From NCBI GenBank assembly GCA_036276235.1, contig DATBDZ010000257.1, positions 1-6,387 of the forward strand: a DNA stretch of 6,387 nt. Reading direction: 5' to 3'. Below are positions 1 to 5,472 of this stretch, one piece after another; position 1 is the stretch's first letter; every line of letters begins with the position of its first letter. The translations under genes and the position numbers were made by a program. This DNA is from JANWHF01 sp036276235. Lineage in GTDB: Bacteria > Planctomycetota > Phycisphaerae > Tepidisphaerales > Tepidisphaeraceae. Under the pieces are notes generated by a model. That model was not told the DNA's origin and did not search any database. It saw nothing but the letters and a program-made list of their open reading frames with translations.

Positions 1-218
1 CAACGATGAAACTCGCGGCGCAGCTATGGGCTGACGTTCGAAACAAGGGCCTTCCCACGGCCGATCCAAAGGAGCTTGACGGCGACGTGATTCTTGCTGC
101 CCAGTCAGTGCGGCTCGGATTGCCCGCAACTGAATTTATCGTCGCGACGACAAACGTCGGACATCTCGCACGCTTGGTTCCTGCGGACTTGTGGCAGAAC
201 ATTCATGCTCTACCCTGA
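1..218 (+). CDS. PIN-domain protein (VapC-like), C-terminal part only
   Basis: The frame is open from base 3 and ends at TGA 216-218, so this is the 3' part of a gene cut by the left edge. The ATG at 6-8 is probably an internal Met, because the usual PIN N-terminus with its first conserved Asp is absent. About 70 residues are visible. They contain an LDGDVILAAQ segment, where an Asp of the acidic metal site is expected, and then ATTNVGHLARLVPADLW, the classic PIN ending with the TTN-x-x-H motif. PIN proteins are Mg2+-dependent ribonucleases, often toxins of VapBC-type toxin-antitoxin pairs. The antitoxin, if any, would lie upstream outside the window, so calling this a toxin is inference. The stop codon directly abuts the stop of the convergent glycosyltransferase gene. 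Confidence 0.8.
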   Translation, partial: TMKLAAQLWADVRNKGLPTADPKELDGDVILAAQSVRLGLPATEFIVATTNVGHLARLVPADLWQNIHALP

Positions 219-2291
219 TCATTTGGTACACCATTTAGTCCACACCTTCCTCAGTTCTGCTTCAAAGTTTCTTGCGTATCGCTTCGCATCAGTAAGCGGC
301 GATTGCGCCATCCGATCGCGCAGCGTCGCGCGAAGCTCGGTCAATCTTGGCAGATCATTCACCAGGCGCGTCGCCCGGGCGAGATACTCCTCAGGCGTAT
401 GCGCAACAAGATCGTTCATCCCCAAATTGCTCAACACCGTCACTCCCGCGCGCGACACCGACGTGTGGCAGGGCATTGTGATCAGCGGCAATCCCATCCA
501 CGTCGAATCAAAGCTCGTGGTATGGCCAGCATATGGAAACGGATCCAGCGCAATGTCGATCTGATGATACATCGCCATGTATTTCGCGCGGTCGCTGCGC
601 TGAAAGATCAGCAGTCGGCTGACAGGAACACCATGTTGATCTTTGAGCCGCTGCAGGACGGATTGATTAGCGCTGGAGCCGCCTTCGAGCATCAGTGCGA
701 GCTTTGAGCCGGGGACGGCGGCCAGGATTTCGCTCCAGAGCGCCAGCACTTGGTCGTTGATCTTGTTGAAATTATTGAGCGAGCCGAAGGTGATGAAGCC
801 ATTTGTCAACGCCGGCAGTTCGTTGATCGGCGGACATCCCTCCGGCGGCTTATAACACCAATAGCTGTCCGGCAGGCGAATGAGCTTTTCGGTATAGGCT
901 TCATCCGACTCACCCGGCGGATCGAGATGAACATCGGTGACGGCATAGTCCATCGCGCTCAGGCCGGTCGTCGCGGGATAGCCCAGGTGACAGATCTGAA
1001 TCGGCGCCGGCTTGCGCGCGAACGCAAGCAGTCGGCTGGCGGCCATGTGCAGATTCAGATCGATCAGAATATCGATGCCGTCGCCGCGGATTTGATCGGC
1101 CAGCTCGGCGTCGCTGAGCTTTGCGGTGTCGCGCCACAGATCGGTTTGTGCCCGCAATCGCGCGGTGACTTGATCGGGCTTGGGCACATCGGAGTAACAC
1201 GCGATCTCAAACGCGCCGCGATCGTGCGCTTCCAGCAGCGGCTCAAAATAGAGCCCAACCACCTGCATGCGAAACGTCGGCCCGACGTAGCCGATGCGCA
1301 ATCGGCGATTTGAATCGCGCGAGTTTCGCCACGTCGGATTGGCCGGCATCAGCGCCTTCGCAAATCGCGCATCCCATTTCTCATGCTCGCGGCGAATCTC
1401 AACGGGCTCGAGCCCCGGCGTAAAATGCAGCGCGTAAACGTAATTGGAATACGCATTTTGCACGGGCGGCTCAATTGCAATCGCCCGCCGATAAATCGCC
1501 AGGACTTCGTCGATCAGTCCCTGATCGCTTAAGCCGGCGGCGAGAATCACCATCGCATCGACGTTGTTTGGATCGAGCTCCAGCGCCCTTCGCGCGTGCT
1601 GGATCGATTGATCGATGAGCCGCTGCTTGGAGAGGACGGTCGCGAGATTGAGCCAGGCGACCGAGAGATTGGGCGCGAGTTCGACAGCCCGCTTGCAGGC
1701 TTGCCGCGCTTCATCGAGGCGGCCGATGGCGCATAGTGCCGAGCCGAGATTGGTGTTGATGGAAGCGTCGTTCGGTGCTTGCGCATAGGCGATCTGGAAC
1801 TCCGCCGCCGATTCCTCATCTCGCTTTTGCAGGCGGAGCATCGCGCCAAGGTTGTTGTGCGCCTGCGGGAAATTGGGCCGAAGCGCAAGGGCCCGACGAA
1901 TGGCGTTCTCTGCCTCGCCGAGGCGATGCAGCGCGCCCAGGCATACACCCGCCGCCAGCCAGGCATCGGCGTGATCCGGCCGCAGACGGATCACGATCGA
2001 GAATTCCGCCAGCGCCTCTTCGGTGCGGCCAAGCTCCCGCAGCACCATCGCCAGATTGTTGTGATACGGGGCGGCCGTCGGCGCTGCTGCAACGGATCGC
2101 CGCAACATCTCCACGCCCGCCTGCGACTGGCCGAGCTGATGCGTGAGCAGCCCCAGATAATGCAGCGCATCCGCGTTGGCCGGCTGCTGCTGGAGAACCA
2201 GCCGATAGAGACGATCCGCCTTCGCCAGCTGGCCTTGCATGTGATGGCGATTGGCCTGCTCGAGCAGCGAGCGAACCGAGTCGTCGGGCAT
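219..2291 (-). CDS. TPR-repeat protein with C-terminal GT41 (OGT/SPINDLY-like) glycosyltransferase domain
   Basis: A 690-residue cytosolic protein with no signal peptide or membrane segment. Residues ~5-280 hold about eight 34-residue TPRs (repeated A-W/H-x-N-L-G ... A-L-x-x-x-P pattern), a protein-binding superhelix. Residues ~331-685 match glycosyltransferase family 41, which moves a sugar from a nucleotide donor to Ser/Thr of proteins (GlcNAc in OGT, fucose in plant SPINDLY). Visible motifs: LRIGYV (331), DLNLHM with His415, LGYPATTG (436-443), Lys510 in NNFNKI (equivalent of the donor-phosphate-binding Lys of human OGT), and GHTTSFD (589-595) for the nucleotide. An oddity is Gln343 where the family usually has His (S-x-DF-x-x-H). 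I chose Met at 2289-2291 because TPR 1 begins right after it. An in-frame ATG at 2375 would add 28 Arg-rich residues encoded by a terminator hairpin. No clear Shine-Dalgarno sequence precedes 2291. Donor sugar and protein targets cannot be told from the sequence. Confidence 0.9.
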   Translation of the reverse strand: MPDDSVRSLLEQANRHHMQGQLAKADRLYRLVLQQQPANADALHYLGLLTHQLGQSQAGVEMLRRSVAAAPTAAPYHNNLAMVLRELGRTEEALAEFSIVIRLRPDHADAWLAAGVCLGALHRLGEAENAIRRALALRPNFPQAHNNLGAMLRLQKRDEESAAEFQIAYAQAPNDASINTNLGSALCAIGRLDEARQACKRAVELAPNLSVAWLNLATVLSKQRLIDQSIQHARRALELDPNNVDAMVILAAGLSDQGLIDEVLAIYRRAIAIEPPVQNAYSNYVYALHFTPGLEPVEIRREHEKWDARFAKALMPANPTWRNSRDSNRRLRIGYVGPTFRMQVVGLYFEPLLEAHDRGAFEIACYSDVPKPDQVTARLRAQTDLWRDTAKLSDAELADQIRGDGIDILIDLNLHMAASRLLAFARKPAPIQICHLGYPATTGLSAMDYAVTDVHLDPPGESDEAYTEKLIRLPDSYWCYKPPEGCPPINELPALTNGFITFGSLNNFNKINDQVLALWSEILAAVPGSKLALMLEGGSSANQSVLQRLKDQHGVPVSRLLIFQRSDRAKYMAMYHQIDIALDPFPYAGHTTSFDSTWMGLPLITMPCHTSVSRAGVTVLSNLGMNDLVAHTPEEYLARATRLVNDLPRLTELRATLRDRMAQSPLTDAKRYARNFEAELRKVWTKWCTK

Positions 2292-2297
2292 GTCCGC

Positions 2298-2303
2298 AGT
2301 ATA
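2298..2303 (-). promoter_or_regulatory. possible -10 box (TATACT) for a leaderless glycosyltransferase mRNA
   Basis: On the minus strand TATACT is followed by only six bases (GCGGAC) before the ATG at 2291. A transcript starting at normal distance from this box would begin at or next to the start codon, giving a leaderless mRNA. That would fit the lack of a Shine-Dalgarno sequence. No good -35 box is found 16-18 nt upstream, since that stretch is the terminator stem, so the call is weak. Confidence 0.2.
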
Positions 2304-2310
2304 GCCAAAC

Positions 2311-2354
2311 AAAAAAGGGCGGGCACGGCGATCAAGTCGCCCGTCTGCCCGCCC
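2311..2354 (-). terminator. Rho-independent terminator just upstream of the glycosyltransferase start
   Basis: On the minus strand a perfect 9-bp GC stem (GGGCGGGCA 2354-2346 with TGCCCGCCC 2325-2317) encloses a second 5-bp stem (2341-2337 with 2331-2327). It is followed at once by six T's (2316-2311). This is the textbook intrinsic-terminator layout and works in the minus direction only, because on the plus strand no T-run follows. It could end transcripts from the two-component operon upstream (stop at 2680), or act as an attenuator in the leader of the glycosyltransferase gene, whose ATG is 19 nt beyond the T-run. Confidence 0.8.
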
Positions 2355-2373
2355 CGCGTCCCTCGCGCCCGTC

Positions 2374-2402
2374 AAATAAAGGAGTAAAAATCAAAGATGC
2401 AA
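2374..2402 (-). promoter_or_regulatory. candidate sigma70-type promoter upstream of the terminator
   Basis: On the minus strand TTGCAT (2402-2397) and TTATTT (2379-2374) are separated by exactly 17 nt. Each matches 4 of 6 consensus bases and lies in the only AT-rich patch of this gap. If used, it would give a leader of roughly 75 nt that contains the terminator hairpin before the glycosyltransferase ATG. Matches of this quality are expected by chance in AT-rich DNA, so confidence is low. Confidence 0.22.
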
Positions 2403-2510
2403 CAACAACTATTCAAATCAGGCGCTACTCTCTCCCAAGCCCCAGCAGAGTCACAGGTCACCGACAGAGAGGCAATAGGGGAATCTCCTGATCTTGGCGC
2501 GCAAAAAGTC

Positions 2511-2527
2511 GGCGGGCACTGCCCGCC
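2511..2527. repeat. short GC-rich hairpin (7-bp arms, 3-nt loop)
   Basis: GGCGGGC (2511-2517) and GCCCGCC (2521-2527) are perfectly complementary around the loop ACT. No T-run follows on either strand, so it is not a standard intrinsic terminator. The sequence resembles GC-rich palindromic repeats that I recall as common in intergenic DNA of planctomycete genomes. Copy number cannot be judged from this window. Confidence 0.6.
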
Positions 2528-2556
2528 GGACCAATTGGATGAAAAACAAGGCCAAT

Positions 2557-2634
2557 CGTCATGCTTGAGGTACTCCGAAGCATCTGGCCACTCGCGCGAA
2601 TGGGCCAGATGCTTCGGAGTACCCCAACATGACG
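2557..2634. repeat. long near-perfect palindrome (REP/MITE-like inverted repeat)
   Basis: The core is a perfect 21-bp inverted repeat, arms 2569-2589 and 2603-2623 (GGTACTCC...TCTGGCC and its complement). Outside the core the match continues through CGTCATG (2557-2563) and CATGACG (2628-2634), with one bulge and one mismatch. Inside, the 13-nt spacer carries the 8-bp palindrome TCGCGCGA (2592-2599), so almost the whole 78 nt is self-complementary. It sits 46 nt past the response regulator stop. No T-run follows on either strand. It may cap mRNA 3' ends, but its form suits a dispersed palindromic repeat better. Confidence 0.9.
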
Positions 2635-2679
2635 CGTTACGAATCGCGGCCGTTTAAACCGGACTCGCTGTCGTCCGCG

Positions 2680-3336
2680 TCACCCATTCAACCGATTGTA
2701 TTCAATCGCATAGCGCAACAAATCCCCGCTGCTCGGCAGGCCGAGCTTGTGCTTGATGTTTTCCCGGTGTGCCTCGACGGTCTTCGGACTAATAAACAAC
2801 GCCTGGCCGATCTGCCGCGAATCCAGCCCTTTGCCGATGCAGCGCACCACCTGCAGTTCGCGATCGCTCAGCGTCGGCGGCGCGGCGATTGCGTCGCGCC
2901 CCGGTTGCAGGCTGGCACGGACTTCATCACTGACGAAGATTTGCCCGCCGACGATGCTGCGAATTCCTTCGATGACGGATGTAGCCGCGCGGCCTTTCAT
3001 GATGTACCCCATCGCGCCGGCGCGCAACGCTCGGTGGGCATAGATCACTTCATCGAACATCGACAGCACGAGCGATTTGATCGCGGGCCAGCGCTGGCGG
3101 ATCTGGCCGATCAGCTCCAGGCCGTCGCCGTCTTTGATCGACAGATCGACGATGACGACGTGCGGCTCGGTGAAGCGGATCTGGTCGATCGCCGATTGCA
3201 TGCCGTCCGCTTCGCCGCACACGCGCATGTCCGGTTCCTCGTCAATCATTGCCTTCATCCCGCGGCGCAGTACGGGATGATCATCCACCAGGAGCACGCG
3301 GACGCGGTTGGAAGAAGATGGATCGCTGGCAGTCAT
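2680..3336 (-). CDS. NarL/FixJ-type response regulator (REC + LuxR-type HTH)
   Basis: A 218-residue cytosolic transcription regulator, the usual length for this family. The receiver domain (residues ~12-128) starts with VRVLLVDDHPVLRRGM. Asp18/Asp19 are the metal-binding acidic pair, Asp64 (VIVDLSI) is the phospho-acceptor, and Ser92 and Lys114 are the conserved switch and lysine positions. The LuxR-type helix-turn-helix (~153-215) begins LSDRELQVVRCIGKG and includes the recognition-helix region SPKTVEAHRENIKHKLG. All key residues are present, so it should be functional. Its ATG (3336-3334) overlaps the kinase TGA (3335-3333) as ATGA, indicating translational coupling, and GGAA five bases before the ATG may serve as a weak ribosome site. 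The partner is almost certainly the overlapping kinase. Target genes are unknown; autoregulation is possible but not shown. Confidence 0.95.
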   Translation of the reverse strand: MTASDPSSSNRVRVLLVDDHPVLRRGMKAMIDEEPDMRVCGEADGMQSAIDQIRFTEPHVVIVDLSIKDGDGLELIGQIRQRWPAIKSLVLSMFDEVIYAHRALRAGAMGYIMKGRAATSVIEGIRSIVGGQIFVSDEVRASLQPGRDAIAAPPTLSDRELQVVRCIGKGLDSRQIGQALFISPKTVEAHRENIKHKLGLPSSGDLLRYAIEYNRLNG

Positions 3337-4781
3337 GGCGTTTCCAGTGTTGCTGTTGTCGAATTAGCGGCAGTTCGTGGAAGCCGGCACGAGACGATCG
3401 TCCCGCGCTCGCCGCCGCGTTCAACGGTGAGTACGGCGCCGATCATCCGCGCGCGGTGGCGCATGGTTCTGAGGCCGACTCCTTCACCGGGTGACTCCGG
3501 ATCGATACCGACACCGTCGTCTTCAATTCGCAGGACAATCATCGCATGGATCGCACCAAGCTGCATGCTGATACGCCCGGCGTGGCCGTGCCGGATGGCG
3601 TTGTTGATCGCCTCCTGTGCGATGCGATAGAGATGGATCGGCAGCATGCGGTCAGGCGGGAGCTCCATCGGTTCGCCGTGGAATTCGCAATGGATCGCGA
3701 ACATAAATTCGATGTGCCGCGCCAGTTCCGCCAGCGCCGTGTCCAGGCCGTGGTTCAATTCCGCCGGCTGCAGCCCGCGCGCCAGGTCTCGCGCTCGTTG
3801 AATTGCCTGCTCGGTCAGATCGACAACATCGGCGGCGTTGGTCTCCTCGGCGGGAAGCCGGGCCGCAAGCCGCTGCTGCAGCGCCTTCGCCAGACAACTG
3901 ATGCCGGTGAGATGCTGGCACAGATCATCGTGCAAATCTTGACCGATGCGTTGGCGCTCGCGATCCTGGGCGTCGAATACCTGCTTGAGAATCCGTCGTG
4001 ACTCGGTGATGTCGCGGAAAAACCAGACGCGCCCGTAGATTTTGTTCTCCCCGCCGCGAACGGGCGCGCTGTAGCAATCGAGGATGTGCCCATCCCGCAG
4101 CAGCAGCGAATCGGCGGGGCTGAGCGGATCCTGATGGTCCACCAGCCGCGGACGCATCGCTTCAACCGCGTCGGCGAGCGACCCGGCAAAGACCTGCGGC
4201 GGAAGATCCCACAAGCTGGCCAGCCGATGATTGCAGAAGATGATCGAAGAATCCTCGGCGACAGCCATGATCCCATCCAGCGACGCGTTGCTCTGCGCCT
4301 CCAGCAGGCTCTTTTGAAAATGAAGCTCGGCGGTGCGCTCCTTGACGCGCGCCTCCAGTTGATCGTGCGCGATCTGCAATTGCTGGCGCGCGGCCGCCAG
4401 GAGCCGCTCGCCTTCGCGCGCCGCGTCGGCATCCGCCTCGGCGCGCTCCCGCGCTTTACGCAGCGCGCCGCTGAACCAACTGATCTGCACGCCCACCAGA
4501 ATGAAAATAACGAAACGCGGGACGTCGCTGGAATCGATGGTAAAGGCGCCATACGGCGGCAGGAGAAATATGTCGGCCAGCACCACGCAGGTGAAAGTGG
4601 CCAGCAGTCCCGGCCCCAGACCGCCGTACCACGCGCTGATCATTACGGCCGGCGTCACGAAGAGAAACGGGCTGGCGTGCCGCCCCCAGTCGCCCAAGCC
4701 CTGACGGATCAAGACCGTTGCGATCGTCGAGACGATCGCGACGGCGTATCCCGAAAGCGGCGACCGCGCCGCGGACCTCAT
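3333..4781 (-). CDS. membrane sensor histidine kinase (DUF4118/KdpD-type anchor, PAS, HisKA_3, HATPase_c)
   Basis: A 482-residue kinase. Residues ~8-106 contain hydrophobic segments with FVTPAVMISAWYGGLGPGLLA and LPPYGAF, the pattern of the four-helix membrane domain of KdpD (DUF4118). A coiled-coil, Ala/Arg/Glu-rich linker (~107-160) follows. A PAS domain (~163-262) has the NHRLASLWDLP and RVWFFRDITE motifs. The HisKA_3 dimerisation domain has H-box RIGQDLHDDLCQ with phospho-acceptor His284. The ATP-binding domain shows an N-box around Asn393/Asn394 (RIAQEAINNAIRHG), a G1 motif DDGVGI (421-426) and a G2 motif GVGLRTM (434-440). HisKA_3 kinases pair with NarL-type regulators, matching the overlapping downstream gene. 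No large extracellular domain is visible, so the signal is probably sensed by the membrane part or the PAS domain; the ligand is unknown. The chosen ATG lacks a well-placed ribosome site, since AGGAGG lies 23 nt upstream with no start codon between. Confidence 0.93.
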   Translation of the reverse strand: MRSAARSPLSGYAVAIVSTIATVLIRQGLGDWGRHASPFLFVTPAVMISAWYGGLGPGLLATFTCVVLADIFLLPPYGAFTIDSSDVPRFVIFILVGVQISWFSGALRKARERAEADADAAREGERLLAAARQQLQIAHDQLEARVKERTAELHFQKSLLEAQSNASLDGIMAVAEDSSIIFCNHRLASLWDLPPQVFAGSLADAVEAMRPRLVDHQDPLSPADSLLLRDGHILDCYSAPVRGGENKIYGRVWFFRDITESRRILKQVFDAQDRERQRIGQDLHDDLCQHLTGISCLAKALQQRLAARLPAEETNAADVVDLTEQAIQRARDLARGLQPAELNHGLDTALAELARHIEFMFAIHCEFHGEPMELPPDRMLPIHLYRIAQEAINNAIRHGHAGRISMQLGAIHAMIVLRIEDDGVGIDPESPGEGVGLRTMRHRARMIGAVLTVERGGERGTIVSCRLPRTAANSTTATLETP

Positions 4782-5102
4782 GTCGGCGTGACTGCCCGTA
4801 AATTCCTCCTGCGACGTGCAAGCAGACGTGTTCAGCCGGCAATAACCGGCGCTGCGATCCTATCCGATCCGCCATCCTGCCGCATAGGTGAAATTTCCTA
4901 TTCGAACGTCCACGGCGATCAATTATGAAAAATCTCTTGCGAAATGAAAAGATTAGGAAATTACACCGATTGGCGCGAACGAAGGCGCGGCTACATTTAC
5001 ATCGACAGAACAACAACGGTCAGGTCAGCGCCGCTCGAAAGCTTTCACACTCACGTCTTCCCGGTTTCGCGGCGCGCCGTTCAAAGTCCTGTCGATACTG
5101 CC
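4782..5102. other. 321-nt upstream region of the kinase, probable 5' leader, no convincing gene
   Basis: The stretch lies 5' of the minus-strand kinase. It carries a minus-strand AGGAGG (4810-4805), a small imperfect hairpin around 4834-4850 (GCCGG/CCGGC) and an AT-rich patch near 4915-4970 with a candidate promoter. Two plus-strand ATGs (4925 and 4944) open frames that run downstream, but neither has a ribosome-binding sequence and both overlap the promoter-like AT-rich patch. I see no conserved coding signal here. Confidence 0.5.
4922..4950 (-). promoter_or_regulatory. candidate promoter of the kinase-regulator operon
   Basis: On the minus strand TTTTCA (4950-4945) and CATAAT (4927-4922) are spaced by 17 nt. 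CATAAT matches the sigma70 -10 consensus at 5 of 6 positions and the upstream hexamer at 4 of 6, in a locally AT-rich patch of otherwise GC-rich DNA. Transcription would start near 4915 and give a leader of about 130 nt before the kinase ATG at 4781. This is the best promoter match in the gap but remains a pattern match only. Confidence 0.33.
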
Positions 5103-5324
5103 ATGACGATACTCAAACAAAAGAGGCGCGAAACCCGAAATCAAGTTGCCGCGAACCGCACGCCGCGCCCGTCGATCAAATCGCAGCAGCCGTTTGATTG
5201 GGCAACGGTGAGCTGGGGGCCGATCTCCGAACCGGAAAAGCCGCTCGAAACGGGCCTCAGCAACCCTCCGGCCGATCTATACAGCGGCGACCAACCGCCC
5301 ACGTACTATCGCGGGAAAATCTAA
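5103..5324 (+). CDS. small hypothetical protein (73 aa), uncertain gene
   Basis: The frame starts MTILKQKRRETRN and ends at TAA 5322-5324. It encodes a basic N-terminal third followed by a Pro/Ser-rich, acidic-to-neutral tail (PFDWATVSWGP, then PTYYRGKI at the end). About two thirds of codons end in G or C, fitting a gene in this genome, whereas the same frame upstream of 5103 has more mixed codon use. There is no recognisable domain, signal peptide or membrane segment, and no clear Shine-Dalgarno sequence. The frame also has an ATG at 4944 (126 aa), which I disfavour because it overlaps the likely kinase promoter. A terminator-like hairpin with a T-run lies about 110-150 nt past the stop on the same strand, which fits a transcribed unit. 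I do not recognise the family, and it could be non-coding. Confidence 0.4.
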   Translation: MTILKQKRRETRNQVAANRTPRPSIKSQQPFDWATVSWGPISEPEKPLETGLSNPPADLYSGDQPPTYYRGKI

Positions 5325-5341
5325 GGCGTCCGCGAAATGAC

Positions 5342-5466
5342 GTGGCACGGGCGGCTCGCCCGTAAGATTGCCGTACGCCGCAAGCTTCTGTTGTCCAATT
5401 CAATCAAGCCCAATGTGCGGCGTACCACACATCACGGGCGGGACGCCGGCGGGACGCCCGTGCCAC
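5342..5466. repeat. 125-nt nested inverted-repeat element (MITE/REP-like)
   Basis: The outer ends are a perfect 12-bp terminal inverted repeat: GTGGCACGGGCG (5342-5353) and its complement (5455-5466). Inside lies a second perfect 10-bp inverted repeat, GTACGCCGCA (5373-5382) with TGCGGCGTAC (5416-5425). Each end also folds locally: ACGGGCG/CGCCCGT (5347-5353 with 5357-5363) and CACGGGCG/CGCCCGTG (5433-5440 with 5455-5462). The right end contains two copies of GGACGCC. No coding potential and no target-site duplication are evident. The form suggests a small non-autonomous mobile or REP-type repeat; similar GTGGCACGGGC ends are, in my recollection, frequent in planctomycete intergenic DNA. Confidence 0.65.
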
Positions 5467-5472
5467 TTTTTT
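5433..5472 (+). terminator. possible intrinsic terminator at the right end of the repeat element
   Basis: On the plus strand the stem CACGGGCG (5433-5440) with CGCCCGTG (5455-5462) is followed after four bases by six T's (5467-5472). If the outer terminal repeats (5342-5353 and 5455-5466) pair instead, the T-run directly follows the stem. It could end a plus-strand transcript from the small frame at 5103-5324. On the minus strand no T-run follows, so it is not a standard terminator for the oxidoreductase gene, though the hairpin may still protect that mRNA's 3' end. Confidence 0.4.

Larger units (their letters stand above)
2292..2679. other. 388-nt intergenic region with several hairpins, no convincing gene
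   Basis: This gap lies between the 3' end of the response regulator gene and the 5' end of the glycosyltransferase gene, both on the minus strand. It holds an intrinsic terminator (2311-2354), a short AT-rich stretch (~2371-2420) that could carry a promoter, a GC hairpin (2511-2527) and a long palindrome (2557-2634). An 86-codon plus-strand frame at 2397-2657 has an AGGAG-like sequence 12 nt before its ATG, but it reads straight through both downstream palindromes, resembles no family I know, and is probably not a gene. Confidence 0.7.

Noticed and set aside
2292..2375. Longer start (ATG at 2375) for the glycosyltransferase
   Set aside because: The extra 28 residues are Arg-rich and encoded by the terminator hairpin and T-run; the TPR array starts directly after the Met at 2291.
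1779..2387. 202-codon plus-strand frame opposite the TPR region
   Set aside because: It is the mirror of the repeated, GC-rich TPR codons; its Arg/Gln-rich composition is typical of an antisense frame.
2397..2657. 86-codon plus-strand frame with AGGAG 12 nt upstream of its ATG
   Set aside because: It is read straight through a GC hairpin and the long palindrome, its protein resembles translated repeat DNA, and no domain is recognisable.
2629..3630. 333-codon plus-strand frame opposite the regulator and kinase
   Set aside because: It is antisense to two genes with complete family motifs; long antisense frames are expected in GC-rich coding DNA and this one shows no domain.
4834..4853. Small inverted repeat GCCGG/CCGGC in the kinase leader, considered as an operator or riboswitch stem
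   Set aside because: It has only 5 bp with a 6-nt loop; a match this short is expected by chance in GC-rich DNA and no known riboswitch core is seen around it.
4086..4928. 280-codon plus-strand frame opposite the kinase 5' part
   Set aside because: It is antisense to the PAS, linker and membrane regions, has no recognisable domain and no ribosome site, and is best seen as a shadow of the kinase gene.
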